A stretch of 64,000 nt of DNA from Paenibacillus lactis (GTDB lineage: Bacteria; Bacillota; Bacilli; Paenibacillales; Paenibacillaceae): positions 1-64,000 of the forward strand of contig NZ_JAGGKI010000002.1 of the NCBI RefSeq assembly GCF_017873605.1, given 5' to 3'. The notes under the pieces were generated by a model. The model was not told the origin of the DNA, ran no database searches, and was given only the letters and a program-made list of their open reading frames with translations. Made by a program: the position numbers and the translations under genes. Shown in pieces: positions 43,092 to 52,380 of this stretch. Positions within the stretch are counted from its first letter, which is position 1, and each line of letters begins with the position of its first letter.

Positions 43092-43502
43092 ATGGCAATT
43101 ACACCGCACCGCGTTGCCGTAATTCAATGGCCGGTCAAAGACGTAGAGAAATCGCTGAAATGGTATCAGGAGCTGCTGGGGGTACAGCTGTCTTTTCCCT
43201 ATACGCCTGGAGATCCCGCCGCTTGGCTGTGCATCGGCGATGTCGGATTTGGTCTCGTACAGGCCGAGGACATCCCGAGACTTCAATTTACCGATTCACA
43301 GGGCAAGCTGCAGCCCATCGTTCAGCTTCAGGTCGATGAGATCCAGGAAGTGTACCGGCATCTGCAGAATAGCGGGGTGACCGTCAGCGAAATAAGGTAT
43401 ATTGAGGACGGCGGTTACAGCTTTAGCTTCACCGATCCGGACGGCAATCACGTAAGTCTGTGGGGCGGCTGGCCATCAACTGACGAAGAACGGCCCGAGT
43501 AG
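43092..43502 (+). CDS. VOC (glyoxalase/bleomycin-resistance) family protein
   Basis: A protein of about 136 residues with paired beta-alpha-beta-beta-beta modules: RVAVIQWPVKDVEKSLKWYQ and SFSFTDPDGNHVSLWGGW. The first metal-ligand position is His in APHR-like N-terminal sequence (ITPHRVAVI), with Glu/His ligands less certain, so enzymatic activity is unclear. The best ribosome binding site (AGAGGAG) is 13 bases before the ATG at 43092; a GTG at 43080 is too close to it. It follows the sigma factor gene and may be in its transcript. Confidence 0.82.
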   Translation: MAITPHRVAVIQWPVKDVEKSLKWYQELLGVQLSFPYTPGDPAAWLCIGDVGFGLVQAEDIPRLQFTDSQGKLQPIVQLQVDEIQEVYRHLQNSGVTVSEIRYIEDGGYSFSFTDPDGNHVSLWGGWPSTDEERPE

Positions 43503-43531
43503 ACAACCGGAATTTTAGCCTATCACGACAC

Positions 43532-43582
43532 AAAAAAGCTGTTCTCCATAGCGATTCGTTCGCTAAGGGAACAGCTTTTTTG
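43532..43582. terminator. Bidirectional terminator between VOC gene and the ugp-type operon
   Basis: A 13-bp stem AAAAAAGCTGTTC / GAACAGCTTTTTT with inner TAGCG/CGCTA. T runs exit on both strands. Confidence 0.93.
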
Positions 43583-43685
43583 GTGCGGCTGGCCGCTACC
43601 AGGTGACTACTGTCAAGTTATTGAAGACAAGGTGTGAGAAAGACAGGCAGGCGCCCCTAAGGCATAAGCCCGCAGAAGTTTCGTC

Positions 43686-44921
43686 TTATCGGACATATTC
43701 GTTATAGATATGAAGCAAGGTTTTCCTGCTCGAACGAACGTGATGCGCTTCGCGAAGACTCCGCTGGAGCAGATCGCCGGATATCGGAAGCTCCGACACC
43801 GATGCCGGGCCGCCGACGCTGCGCATCAGCTCACTAAGCTCGAGCGGACTCGGGATTTGTTCCAGAAGCAGCCGGATGCCGTTCCAGTGCTCGGATACCC
43901 GATGACGGATGCGGTCCGCTTCCTGCTCCGCTTTCGTTCCCGTTTCCCCGAAACGCCCCGCGCGGATTTCAAGCCCTTCTTCCTTTATCGCATGATACAG
44001 ACGCGAGATTTCAATGCAGGCTGCGCCCACCTTGGCGCCGTGGAGCAGCTGTTTCTTGCCGAGCCGGATAAACTCCATCTCCCAATAATGGGACAGATGA
44101 TGCTCCGAGCCCGATGCGGGATGCGACTGACCGAACAGCAGCATCGCAAGGCCAGACTCGATCAGCGCCTCCATCAAGGTCCGGATTCCCTCCTCGGTCC
44201 GTCTCGCGATCATTCCCGCCGCATCCACGCATTTGCGGAGTGCCGCCGCCGTGATGTCCGCGGATCGGTCCAGGTAAGGCTCATCAGCGATCAGGCTGCC
44301 GAATCTCCAGTCGAAGAGCGAGGTGTATTTCCCCAGCATATCCCCGAACCCGGCAGCGGTGAGCGGTGCGGGGGCCTGCATGAGAATGTCGACATCGGCA
44401 AAAATCGCGCTTGGTCCGATGGCGGGGATCGTCCTTTTTTCCCCCCGCACGATAATCGGCGCTCCCTTGGACGTAAAGCCGTCCACGGATGCCGCCGTCG
44501 GCACCGAGACGAACGGAAGGCCGGCTGTATAGGCCGCATACCGGCTAATATCGTGAATCGTTCCGCCGCCCACCGCAAGCACGGCGCCCGCTCGGCTCTG
44601 CTGAATATCCAGAATAACCTGGATCAGCGAGGCTTCATCGGCAATGACATCATCTTTGGCATCAGGGCGAAGCAGCGTTACCTGCACCTGAAGCGATGCT
44701 CGGACGAGGAGCTCCTCCAATGATTTGCCGGCCTTCTCGTACGTATTGCGATCCGCGACCAAGACGGCCGAGGTCCAGCCTTTCTGCTCCAAGAAACCGG
44801 CAACGCCGGACAAAGCCCCGGATTCTATCCGGATCGCCTCGACTTCATCGAGATTGGCGAGATGCTGCGCCGGCAAATCTGCCGTCTGCTTCCTAATGTT
44901 CGATAACAAAGAGCTCATCAT
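43686..44921 (-). CDS. araM: sn-Glycerol-1-phosphate dehydrogenase (AraM/EgsA)
   Basis: A 411-residue iron-alcohol-dehydrogenase-like enzyme that interconverts sn-glycerol-1-phosphate and DHAP with NAD(P). NAD motif GGGTIHD (118-124) and VPTAASVDGFTSKGA are present. Metal ligands are D194 (GFGDMLGKYTSLFDW), a His in SEHHLSHYWE (274-278) and H294 (LLHGAKVGA). It is the bacterial AraM branch known from B. subtilis. It is the last gene of the operon and overlaps the phosphodiesterase gene by four bases (ATGA). Context suggests a catabolic direction, G1P to DHAP. Confidence 0.93.
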   Translation of the reverse strand: MMSSLLSNIRKQTADLPAQHLANLDEVEAIRIESGALSGVAGFLEQKGWTSAVLVADRNTYEKAGKSLEELLVRASLQVQVTLLRPDAKDDVIADEASLIQVILDIQQSRAGAVLAVGGGTIHDISRYAAYTAGLPFVSVPTAASVDGFTSKGAPIIVRGEKRTIPAIGPSAIFADVDILMQAPAPLTAAGFGDMLGKYTSLFDWRFGSLIADEPYLDRSADITAAALRKCVDAAGMIARRTEEGIRTLMEALIESGLAMLLFGQSHPASGSEHHLSHYWEMEFIRLGKKQLLHGAKVGAACIEISRLYHAIKEEGLEIRAGRFGETGTKAEQEADRIRHRVSEHWNGIRLLLEQIPSPLELSELMRSVGGPASVSELPISGDLLQRSLREAHHVRSSRKTLLHIYNEYVR

Positions 44922-45694
44922 TGGTCACCCTTCTTTCGGGTTAGCGCAAGCGCCGGAAGCGGATCGTTGCAGGTCATGCCGGTTACGCCGCATTCCAGCG
45001 AAGCTTGCACCCCCTCCTCATCGTCAGGGCAGTAGCTCCAGACGAGCAGCCCTTGCTCCTGAAACCGCGCGACGATCGCCGGAGACAAGAGCGACATCTC
45101 AATGCCGATGGCCCACATTTTTGCATATGTGCCGTCTTCGCCAGGGACGAAATGCGACATTTTCTCTCCGGGAAAGCCTTGGGTCTTCATTCCGTAAGCA
45201 TCGTGTATATAAGCAAGCACCTCGGCATCAAAACAGGTAAACACGCAGCGCTCCAGGTATCCGTGCCGGCCTAATATCGCGATCGTCAGATCCGCAGCTT
45301 CCTTGGCATCCGGACTTGGCTTAATCTCCACGTTGCACAGCACCTCGGGATATTCTGCCAGCAGCTCGCACAGCTCCTCCAGGGTCGGGATGACGTGGCC
45401 CTTGAACGCCTGCCCGAACCAGCCGCCCGCATCCAGCGCCTTCAGCTCCTCCAGCGTAAAGTCGCTTACCTTGCCGGTGCCATTGGTCGTCCGGTCGACG
45501 GTTGCGTCATGAATGACGACAACCTGGCGGTCCTTGGACAGCCGGAGGTCGAATTCCAGCATGTCGACGCCGAGCTCCAGCGCTTTGCGAAATGCCGCCA
45601 GCGTATTTTCCGGATAGGCCGCTTTGTAGCCGCGGTGTGCGGCCACCATGATGCCGGCTTGTTCCTGCAGTCGTTCGATCATAAGTTCTGCCAC
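44918..45694 (-). CDS. Cytoplasmic glycerophosphodiester phosphodiesterase (UgpQ-like)
   Basis: A 258-residue GDPD TIM-barrel enzyme with AHRGYKAAYPENT (catalytic H20, Arg21, Glu29), LEFDLRLSKD (Glu47, Asp49) and VVIHDATVDRTTNG (second His, H62). It has no signal peptide, so it acts on imported diesters such as glycerophosphoglycerol, releasing glycerol phosphate and an alcohol. It is placed between the binding-protein gene and araM. Which glycerol-phosphate enantiomer it releases cannot be read from sequence; the araM neighbour points to sn-1. Confidence 0.93.
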   Translation of the reverse strand: MAELMIERLQEQAGIMVAAHRGYKAAYPENTLAAFRKALELGVDMLEFDLRLSKDRQVVVIHDATVDRTTNGTGKVSDFTLEELKALDAGGWFGQAFKGHVIPTLEELCELLAEYPEVLCNVEIKPSPDAKEAADLTIAILGRHGYLERCVFTCFDAEVLAYIHDAYGMKTQGFPGEKMSHFVPGEDGTYAKMWAIGIEMSLLSPAIVARFQEQGLLVWSYCPDDEEGVQASLECGVTGMTCNDPLPALALTRKKGDQ

Positions 45695-45717
45695 TCCTTT
45701 TTTCCTGTTGTTATCGA

Positions 45718-47049
45718 TTACTGAGCCAAAATCCGCTCCGTTTCTTTCTTGAACGTGTCCAGCGTGGACGGGATATCCTTACTGTCGTACATGATGGCTT
45801 CGATCGCCGAGAAAAACTCATGCATAATTTCAGGCCATGCTACATCCTTGTTCGTATCGACGGCAAACTCCAGCTGATCGTAAGCAACCTTGCGGTTCGG
45901 CTCCTTCGCCCACAGCTCCTGCATCTGCTCCGATTCCACCATCTGCTTCGTAAACGGCAAATACCCGGATTGCAAAATAAACTCGAGTCCGCCTTCCTCC
46001 TCCATCTCCATCCAGCGGATAAACTCCCACGCGGCGTCCTTATTCTTGGAGGAAGACAGCATCGTGACATTCGCCCCTCCCGTCGGATTGGCGTACACTT
46101 CATCCTTCGGCAGGAAAGCCGTCACATAATCGAAATCCACCGTGCTGGCCAGACCGCCGATCGAGCCTGTGGATTGAAAGATCATCCCGACCTTGCCTTC
46201 CACGAACATGCTGTTCACAATATTCCCGGAATCCTGGGCCGGCGGATAATAAAGCGCGCCTGTGCTCTGCAGGTCCTTCAGGTAAGAGAATACCTTCTCT
46301 CCGGCTCCGTTATCGGCAAAGCCGATCGAAGTATTATCTTCATTGAAGAAGGAGCCGCCGGCCTGCGAAATCATCGCGATCGGGTACCAGGTATCATAAG
46401 GCATGCTGACCCCGTACCGCTTAAACTCGTTCCCTTCCTTCACCACAAGCGCGTTCGCGACTTCCTTCATCTCCTCCCATGTCGTCGGAACGGAGAGCCC
46501 GAGCTCATCGAGCAAGGTCTTATTCACATGCAAAATCGGAGTGGAGCGATTCAGGGGCAGCGAGACAAGCTTGTCGTTAAAATACGAGTGGCCCATCAGC
46601 CCCGGCGTAAAGTCATCGGCGCTGATCCCGGACTGCTCGAGATACGGGGCCAGATCCTCCAAAACTTCAGCATCGGCAAACATCTGCACGTAAGCCCGCT
46701 CCAGCATGCTCACGTCCGGGCCCGTGCCCGAAGCAATGGCCTGCTGCAGCTTGGTTACCGTCTCGTCATAGCTTCCCTGGAAGGTGCCGACGACCTCAAT
46801 ATCTTCATGGGATTCATTGAAGCGTTGGATGAGCGCATCCATATACTCCCCGTTCTTGCCGCCCAGCGAATGCCAAAATTGAACGGTCGTGACCCCTTCG
46901 CCGCCTGACGGGGCTTCTGCAGTGCCGTTTCCCGGACTCTCGCCGGCACTGCCGGTATTGCCGGTGTTCGCAGTGCCGCCGCTGCCGCACGCAGCCAGCA
47001 AACTGAACAGCACCATGATGGACAACAGCGTAAACCACTTGGATTTCAT
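45718..47049 (-). CDS. ugpB: UgpB-type glycerophosphodiester/glycerol-phosphate-binding lipoprotein
   Basis: A 443-residue family-1 binding protein with lipobox LLAAC (Cys21), a Gly/Thr/Ser linker and a UgpB-like core. It shows TTVQFWHSLGGKNGEYMDAL near the mature N-terminus, FNRSTP-type LPLNRSTPILHVNK and GAGEKVFSYLKDL. The QFWHS start and NRSTP are typical of UgpB. It would capture glycerol-3-phosphate or glycerophosphodiesters for UgpAEC. Confidence 0.9.
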   Translation of the reverse strand: MKSKWFTLLSIMVLFSLLAACGSGGTANTGNTGSAGESPGNGTAEAPSGGEGVTTVQFWHSLGGKNGEYMDALIQRFNESHEDIEVVGTFQGSYDETVTKLQQAIASGTGPDVSMLERAYVQMFADAEVLEDLAPYLEQSGISADDFTPGLMGHSYFNDKLVSLPLNRSTPILHVNKTLLDELGLSVPTTWEEMKEVANALVVKEGNEFKRYGVSMPYDTWYPIAMISQAGGSFFNEDNTSIGFADNGAGEKVFSYLKDLQSTGALYYPPAQDSGNIVNSMFVEGKVGMIFQSTGSIGGLASTVDFDYVTAFLPKDEVYANPTGGANVTMLSSSKNKDAAWEFIRWMEMEEEGGLEFILQSGYLPFTKQMVESEQMQELWAKEPNRKVAYDQLEFAVDTNKDVAWPEIMHEFFSAIEAIMYDSKDIPSTLDTFKKETERILAQ

Positions 47050-47145
47050 TTTTTCATTCCTCCATTATGTTTCGATAATTGCATGTAGTTTCCTGTCAAA
47101 TTTAAGAGATTGTTCAAAAAGTCGCCTTTTGATTTACGAAGTGTT

Positions 47146-47979
47146 TTATTTAATTCCTGAATACACGAACGCCTTCACGATATGCTTCGAGCAGAATAGA
47201 TACACCAGCAGGATAGGTACGACCAGCATCACGTTGCCGGCCATGATGATATGCCAGTTACTGATGCCCTCGGTTTCCCGCAGCATCGCGATCCCGAGCG
47301 TCAAAGGCCGAACCGCGGCCGAATCGGTCATGACGAGCGGCCAGAAATAATCGTTCCAATGACTGACGAAGCTGAACAGCGCAATGGTTGCGAGTGCGGG
47401 CCCCGACATCGGGATCATGATTTTCCGCATAATGTTGAACTCGCTGGCATTATCCAGCCGGGCCGCCTCGATGATTTCCTCCGGAATCTGCATGAAATAC
47501 TGCCGCAGCAGGAAAATGCCGAAGGCATTCGAGACGAACGGGATGATTTGCGGCAGCAGCGTCTTCACAAGCCCCCATTCCGCCATCATGAGGTAGACGG
47601 GAATGAATGTGACCTGGCCGGGAATCATGAACGCCAGCAGAATCATGCCGAACAGGACCGTTTTCCCCGGGAATTTATACTTGGCGAACGCATAAGCCGC
47701 CGGGATCATGACAAGGAATTGCAAAATAATGATGGAGCCTGTCACGACGACGGAGTTTTTGAAATACGTCAGAAACGGCCCGGCATTCATCGCCTCGACG
47801 AAGTTGCCCCACTGCGGCGAAGCGGGGATCCATGTCGGGGGAAACGCCATCGTCTCGCGAAGCGTCTGCAGCGACGTGGAGATCATCCACAGAAACGGAA
47901 AAATGAACAGGATCAGTACGGCGGCCTTCAGCACGATGCTCAGTGCTTGCCCGATGCTCTTCCATTCCAGGGTCTTCAA
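47146..47979 (-). CDS. ugpE: UgpE-type ABC permease
   Basis: A 277-residue permease with six spans and EAA loop EEIIEAARLDNASEFNIMRK, homologous to UgpE/MalG. It lies 34 bases after UgpA's stop, in the order ugpC, ugpA, ugpE, ugpB. Confidence 0.9.
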   Translation of the reverse strand: MKTLEWKSIGQALSIVLKAAVLILFIFPFLWMISTSLQTLRETMAFPPTWIPASPQWGNFVEAMNAGPFLTYFKNSVVVTGSIIILQFLVMIPAAYAFAKYKFPGKTVLFGMILLAFMIPGQVTFIPVYLMMAEWGLVKTLLPQIIPFVSNAFGIFLLRQYFMQIPEEIIEAARLDNASEFNIMRKIMIPMSGPALATIALFSFVSHWNDYFWPLVMTDSAAVRPLTLGIAMLRETEGISNWHIIMAGNVMLVVPILLVYLFCSKHIVKAFVYSGIK

Positions 47980-48013
47980 GCTTTTCCTCCTTTCTGCCTT
48001 TACGCGGCGGGGA

Positions 48014-48892
48014 TTATTGATAATGGACCTTCTTGGCCAGCAGCCGGAAATAAACGAAGGTAAGAAGCCCGATAACGGCCATCAGCAGCACGCCCGTGGC
48101 AGACGCATACCCGATATTGGTCGTACGGAAGCCATAGATGTAGTACACCAGCGTCGTAGTGGCATTGTTGGGCCCCCCGCCCGTCATGACCTGAACGGTA
48201 TCGAACACCTTGAACGAGCCGATGGTCATAATAATCAGGATGAAGAACAGCTGCGGCGAAATCATGGGCAGCGTGATTTTGTAGAACACCTTGAACTTGC
48301 TTGCGTTATCCAGCGCAGCCGCTTCATAGATGCTGGGCGATATGCTTTGAAGAGCCGCCACGATAATGAGCGTATAGTAGCCGATGGCCTGCCATACGGA
48401 CACGATGATGATCGACATCAGGGCGGTCTTGGAGCTTTGCAGCCAATCCGAAGGCGGGAGCCCGACCAGTTTGAGGACATAATTGAGCAGTCCTTGATTC
48501 GGCTCCATCAGCCACAGCCACACGAGCGAGATCGAAACGATCGAGACCACATGGGGCGTAAAAATTCCGGCCTGCACGATGGAATTGAATCGTCCTTTCT
48601 TGTTCAGCCATACGGCGAACAGCAGCGACAGCAGCATGGTCAGCACCACAACGCCGGCGGTGTAGATCGTGGTATTCCACAGCGCCTTATAGAAATCGCC
48701 CCGCCCCAGGATCTGCGTGAAATTATCCAATCCGACGAATCGGCTCTTGTCTTTGTTGAGCAGATTGTATTTGAAGAGGCTCAAATAAATCAGGTAGCCC
48801 ACCGGATACATGACGAACAGGAAGATGCCCGCCATCGCCGGCGCGATGAGAACGTATGGACGAAATCCTTCCCAAATCCGCTTCTTATCCAT
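48014..48892 (-). CDS. ugpA: UgpA-type ABC permease
   Basis: A 292-residue permease of the UgpA/MalF class with EAA loop YEAAALDNASKFKVFYKITL. The ATG at 48892 overlaps the ATPase stop by eight bases. A longer frame would run back inside the ATPase gene and is rejected. Confidence 0.9.
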   Translation of the reverse strand: MDKKRIWEGFRPYVLIAPAMAGIFLFVMYPVGYLIYLSLFKYNLLNKDKSRFVGLDNFTQILGRGDFYKALWNTTIYTAGVVVLTMLLSLLFAVWLNKKGRFNSIVQAGIFTPHVVSIVSISLVWLWLMEPNQGLLNYVLKLVGLPPSDWLQSSKTALMSIIIVSVWQAIGYYTLIIVAALQSISPSIYEAAALDNASKFKVFYKITLPMISPQLFFILIIMTIGSFKVFDTVQVMTGGGPNNATTTLVYYIYGFRTTNIGYASATGVLLMAVIGLLTFVYFRLLAKKVHYQ

Positions 48893-49940
48893 GACTTTGC
48901 CCCCGCAGCCGCTCCAGGAAATCCAGGTAGCGCGCGTCCCGCTCCTCAATGCGGTTGCCATCCGCCCCGAAGAAGAACAGCTTATCGGCCGGCACGCCAA
49001 GGTATACCTCCTGATCGACATGGAATATATCGTCCGGGCACTTCACCATAAAGGACCGCCCATCCCCCGTCTTCACCTGGTAGATCGTCTCGGAGCCAAG
49101 CATTTCGCGCGTGGCAATCTCCCCTTTGGCAGAAAAATGGAACGATCCCGGCTCGGCGGCAAGGACGGCATTCTCCGGACGGAAGCCGAATGTGCTCCGG
49201 TCTTCGCCGAGCGGAGCGATATTCATCGGCGGCACGCCGATGAACTGAGCGGCGAACAGATTGCTCGGCTTCCGGTACACCACTTCCGGCGGCGCTTCCT
49301 GCTGAATGACTCCCTTATTCATCAGCACGATCGTATCGGCCATAGACATCGCTTCTACCTGATCATGCGTCACATAGACAAAGGTGGTGCCCAGCTTCTT
49401 GTGCAGCTCGATCAGCTCGATGCGCATCTGCACTCTCAGCTTCGCATCCAGATTCGACAGCGGTTCGTCCATGAGAAAGACGGACGGATTCTTCACCATC
49501 GCCCGTGCAAGCGCGACCCGCTGGCGTTGGCCCCCGGACAGCGTGGAAGGCTTTCGGTCCAGGTAATCGGCGAGGCCGACCGTTTCTCCGATCGTCTCGA
49601 CAAGCCGGGTCCGTTCCGCCTTCGGTACCTTGTTATTGACCAGCCCGAACTCAATGTTCTCCCGGACCGACATCGTCGGGTAAATGGCATAATTCTGGAA
49701 CACCATCGCCACTCCGCGTTTGCCTGGAGCAATGCGCGTCACGTCCTTGCCATCGATGAGCACGGTTCCGGAGGTTTGCGGATCAATCCCTGCAATCATG
49801 CGCAGCAGCGTGGTCTTTCCGCAGCCGGACGGGCCGACGAGGACGGTGAACGTGCCGTCTTCGATTTTGAGATCCAGATCCTGTATGACGGGCTGACGGT
49901 CGAAGTATTTGCTTACCTTCACGAATTCAATGGATGCCAA
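48885..49940 (-). CDS. ugpC: UgpC/MsmK-type ABC transporter ATPase
   Basis: A 351-residue ATPase with Walker A GPSGCGKTT, Q-loop [24 protein letters not shown], Walker B VFLMDEPLSNLDA and a C-terminal regulatory OB-fold (GFRPENAVL). It is the first gene of the operon and the only CUT1-type ATPase in the window. It could also power the ATPase-less sugar importer at 35576-38549, as MsmK-type ATPases are often shared. Confidence 0.93.
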   Translation of the reverse strand: MASIEFVKVSKYFDRQPVIQDLDLKIEDGTFTVLVGPSGCGKTTLLRMIAGIDPQTSGTVLIDGKDVTRIAPGKRGVAMVFQNYAIYPTMSVRENIEFGLVNNKVPKAERTRLVETIGETVGLADYLDRKPSTLSGGQRQRVALARAMVKNPSVFLMDEPLSNLDAKLRVQMRIELIELHKKLGTTFVYVTHDQVEAMSMADTIVLMNKGVIQQEAPPEVVYRKPSNLFAAQFIGVPPMNIAPLGEDRSTFGFRPENAVLAAEPGSFHFSAKGEIATREMLGSETIYQVKTGDGRSFMVKCPDDIFHVDQEVYLGVPADKLFFFGADGNRIEERDARYLDFLERLRGQSHG

Positions 49941-50296
49941 ATGCGATCCCCCTCACCTGTGTAATAATCTGATCATGCTGTACAGCGTAATGAACAAATC
50001 ATCATGCATGAAATCCCTTTCAATCCCTGCTTATTTGTACGCATAAAATGAGCAGATAATGATCATTTTTGTTCATTTTTATTCAAATTGATTGTAGATC
50101 CGCTTTATTAGGAGAGTGTTAGCTTGGGGTTCGGTTTGTGTAAATTCGCGCGGCTCCTGCAGTTTTAACATTGGCTTAACGTTAGAAGGGTACAATGAGA
50201 GGGGACTAAAACGGTGAGCATAAAAGAGCAATAATGCGCATTGTATATAAAAATGCCGTGAGCCTATGCTCGATTCAGGAAGGGAGATATGATTGG
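49941..50296. promoter_or_regulatory. Divergent control region of the ugp-type operon and deoR, with cre-like site
   Basis: This AT-rich 356-bp region has a cre-like CcpA box TGAAATCCCTTTCA (50009-50022), one mismatch from consensus and with perfect TGAAA/TTTCA arms. A palindrome AATGATCATT (50058-50067) and a related TGATCAT (49970-49976) are candidate DeoR operators. AT-rich segments near 50060-50100 could hold the operon promoter. Assignments are by position only. Confidence 0.45.
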
Positions 50297-51058
50297 TTGC
50301 TGGCACATGAAAGAAAGCGAAGAATCATTGATTATGTAAGGCAATATCGAACGGCTACGGTCGCCCAGCTTGCGCAGGAATTCGGCGTTCATACCGCAAC
50401 CATCCGCCGGGACCTGGCGGAGATTGAACAGGAAGGCGCCCTGAAGCGCACTCATGGCGGGGTCATCATGGAGCAGTGGACGCGGAACGAACCGTCCTTT
50501 AATGAACGTGCCAACGTTCACCGTGAGGAGAAAATCCGAATTGGCCAGCTGGCGGCCTCCCTTGTCGAAGACGGGGAGAATATCATTATCGATTCGGGTA
50601 CAACCACCCTCCATATCGCCACCCATTTGATTCACCGGTCCGACATTACCGTTATAACCAACGATATGAACGTAGCCGTTGAGCTGCGGGATGCTCCAGG
50701 CATTAAGGTCATTCTGACCGGCGGGGAGTTGTACCCCTCCAGTTATATGCTGAACGGGATGTTTACTGATCATGTGCTTGGCTCGCTGCATGTGGAAAAG
50801 GCCTTCATCGGAACGCCTGCCTTGCATCCGCAGCATGGGCTGATGCACCCGGAAGCGCTGCTTGTCCCGGCCAAACAGGGCATGATCCGCGCCGCAGGCG
50901 AAATCGTCGTTGTTACCGACCATTCCAAGATCGGAAAGCTGTCCCTGCATACCGTAGCCCCAAACAGCGCTATTCACACCCTCGTCACGGGAACCGAAGC
51001 GTCCGATGCCGATATTCGGCCGTTCCAGGAACGGGGCATCACGGTGTACCGGGCGTAA
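50297..51058 (+). CDS. DeoR-family transcriptional regulator of the ugp-type operon
   Basis: A 253-residue DeoR/GlpR-type repressor. The N-terminal HTH (RRIIDYVRQYRTATVAQLAQ, then EFGVHTATIRRDLAEIEQEG) is followed by a phosphosugar-isomerase-like sensor domain (IDSGTTTLHIATHL, TNDMNVA, LTGGELYPSS). This class responds to phosphorylated sugars; glycerol phosphate would fit. The TTG at 50297 follows GAAGGGAGA and gives the standard N-terminus (LAHERKRRIIDYV). The frame runs 21 codons further up without support. It is divergent from ugpC. Confidence 0.9.
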   Translation: MLAHERKRRIIDYVRQYRTATVAQLAQEFGVHTATIRRDLAEIEQEGALKRTHGGVIMEQWTRNEPSFNERANVHREEKIRIGQLAASLVEDGENIIIDSGTTTLHIATHLIHRSDITVITNDMNVAVELRDAPGIKVILTGGELYPSSYMLNGMFTDHVLGSLHVEKAFIGTPALHPQHGLMHPEALLVPAKQGMIRAAGEIVVVTDHSKIGKLSLHTVAPNSAIHTLVTGTEASDADIRPFQERGITVYRA

Positions 51059-51106
51059 GGGGATTAGACTTAAGGCAACGGCCTATCTTGACTGCTCGAT
51101 GAAAAT

Positions 51107-51144
51107 ACAAGAAGGGACCCTGCGGGAGGCCCCTTCTTGTTTCA
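51107..51144 (+). terminator. Terminator after deoR
   Basis: ACAAGAAGGG / CCCTTCTTGT stem followed by TTCATTATTG. Confidence 0.8.
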
Positions 51145-51251
51145 TTATTGTCGCATGGAACGTCCCGAAATGTGTTATGTATGAATCGTTCCTCCCATCG
51201 AAGATGGAACGCTAGGGAGTCCTAACGCTTTCGCTTTTCATCACAATCCAT

Positions 51252-51297
51252 AAAAAAAGACTGTCCCGCAGTAGAGAAATCTACTTAAGGACAGTTC
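51252..51297 (-). terminator. Nested-hairpin terminator after the LPMO gene
   Basis: Outer ACTGTCC / GGACAGT and inner GTAGA-GAAA-TCTAC stems; TTTTTTTATGG follows on the minus strand. A related element with the same inner stem occurs at 52734-52780. Confidence 0.85.
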
Positions 51298-51342
51298 ATT
51301 ATTCATTCACATTAGAGAATCCTTGATAATCGAAGGAAATGC

Positions 51343-52380
51343 TTATGGGAGAAGCTTCCACACTTCGGCAGATCCCGGAGTCTCACCAAGCGTCCACCAT
51401 CTTGCTTCATAGTTCTTCCCGTTGTACGAAACCTTGTCGCCGCCCAGATACACGGTGCTTGCGCTCCAAGCAGGGTAGGTCGCGGAGCTGCCGGACGTCG
51501 ACACCGAGAGCGGTGCAGATGCCGCGGATTTGCTGCCGTTGCTGCTGACAGCGACCACGGTGTACGTGTAGGACGTTCCAGCCGTCAGGCCCGTATCATT
51601 ATAAGAGGTTGTTGCGGATGTACCCACAAGGGTTCCATTACGATAAACCTCGTAGCTGGAAGCTCCTGTCGAAGCTGTCCAAGCCAGGGAAACGCTGCTG
51701 CTTGTTTGGGATGGAGAGGTCAGACCTGTCGGAGCTGGTACGCTCGGGTTCGGGTTACCGTTACCGCCGCCAAAGTCGACATCGATGACGTTGTAGAATG
51801 CATTCGCCGTATCAGCTACTTCCCATACAGCCAGAATGACGTGATATCCGGATTTTGCCGGAACGTTACAGGTTGATGTGTAATCGGTTGGCGGTTTTAC
51901 GCCTCCGTAGTTAATCGAGCAGAACGGCGTCAGATCGAAGGAAGCTCTGCTCAGTGGAGCATTTTGATCCCAGCCGTCCTTCGTAATGTAGTACTTCCAG
52001 CTTGCCGACGCATGCGGAGCTGTCAAATGCCATTTGAACGTCGTCGTTCCTGGAGAAATGCTGACTTTGCTCCAGCGTGTAGCGGACTGCTCGTCAAGCT
52101 TAGGGAATGCGCCGCCTGCACTTGCAATCTTGCCGTCGGCAGGACCTGCTGCCGGCCAGCCTTTAGGAGCTTCCAAGCTCTGCGGCTCGTAAACGATCGC
52201 GCCGCAATCGGAGTTAACCCCTTGCTTACACAGAAGCGCGCGGCTCGCCGGGGATTCAACATATCCGTGGGCAAACGCCTTATCCGCAAATAAAACCATG
52301 AATAAAGCCATCAACAGCATCGTGGAGCCTGCAATGATTACATGCTTGAGCCAAGATTTGTTCGGCAAACTTAATGTCAT
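51343..52380 (-). CDS. AA10 lytic polysaccharide monooxygenase with FnIII and CBM5/12 modules
   Basis: A 345-residue secreted copper enzyme that oxidatively cleaves chitin. The signal peptide ends AFA before H38 (HGYVESPASRA), so His becomes residue 1, the first ligand of the histidine brace. The second is H123 (LTAPHASASWKYYI). The AA10 domain (38-203) is followed by a short Gly/Asn/Pro linker, a fibronectin III domain (about 216-302) and a CBM5/12 chitin-binding module (about 306-345, AWSASTVYLGGDKV and WWTLGETPG). All domains look complete. RBS: GGAGGAACATT. It is monocistronic. Confidence 0.95.
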   Translation of the reverse strand: MTLSLPNKSWLKHVIIAGSTMLLMALFMVLFADKAFAHGYVESPASRALLCKQGVNSDCGAIVYEPQSLEAPKGWPAAGPADGKIASAGGAFPKLDEQSATRWSKVSISPGTTTFKWHLTAPHASASWKYYITKDGWDQNAPLSRASFDLTPFCSINYGGVKPPTDYTSTCNVPAKSGYHVILAVWEVADTANAFYNVIDVDFGGGNGNPNPSVPAPTGLTSPSQTSSSVSLAWTASTGASSYEVYRNGTLVGTSATTSYNDTGLTAGTSYTYTVVAVSSNGSKSAASAPLSVSTSGSSATYPAWSASTVYLGGDKVSYNGKNYEARWWTLGETPGSAEVWKLLP

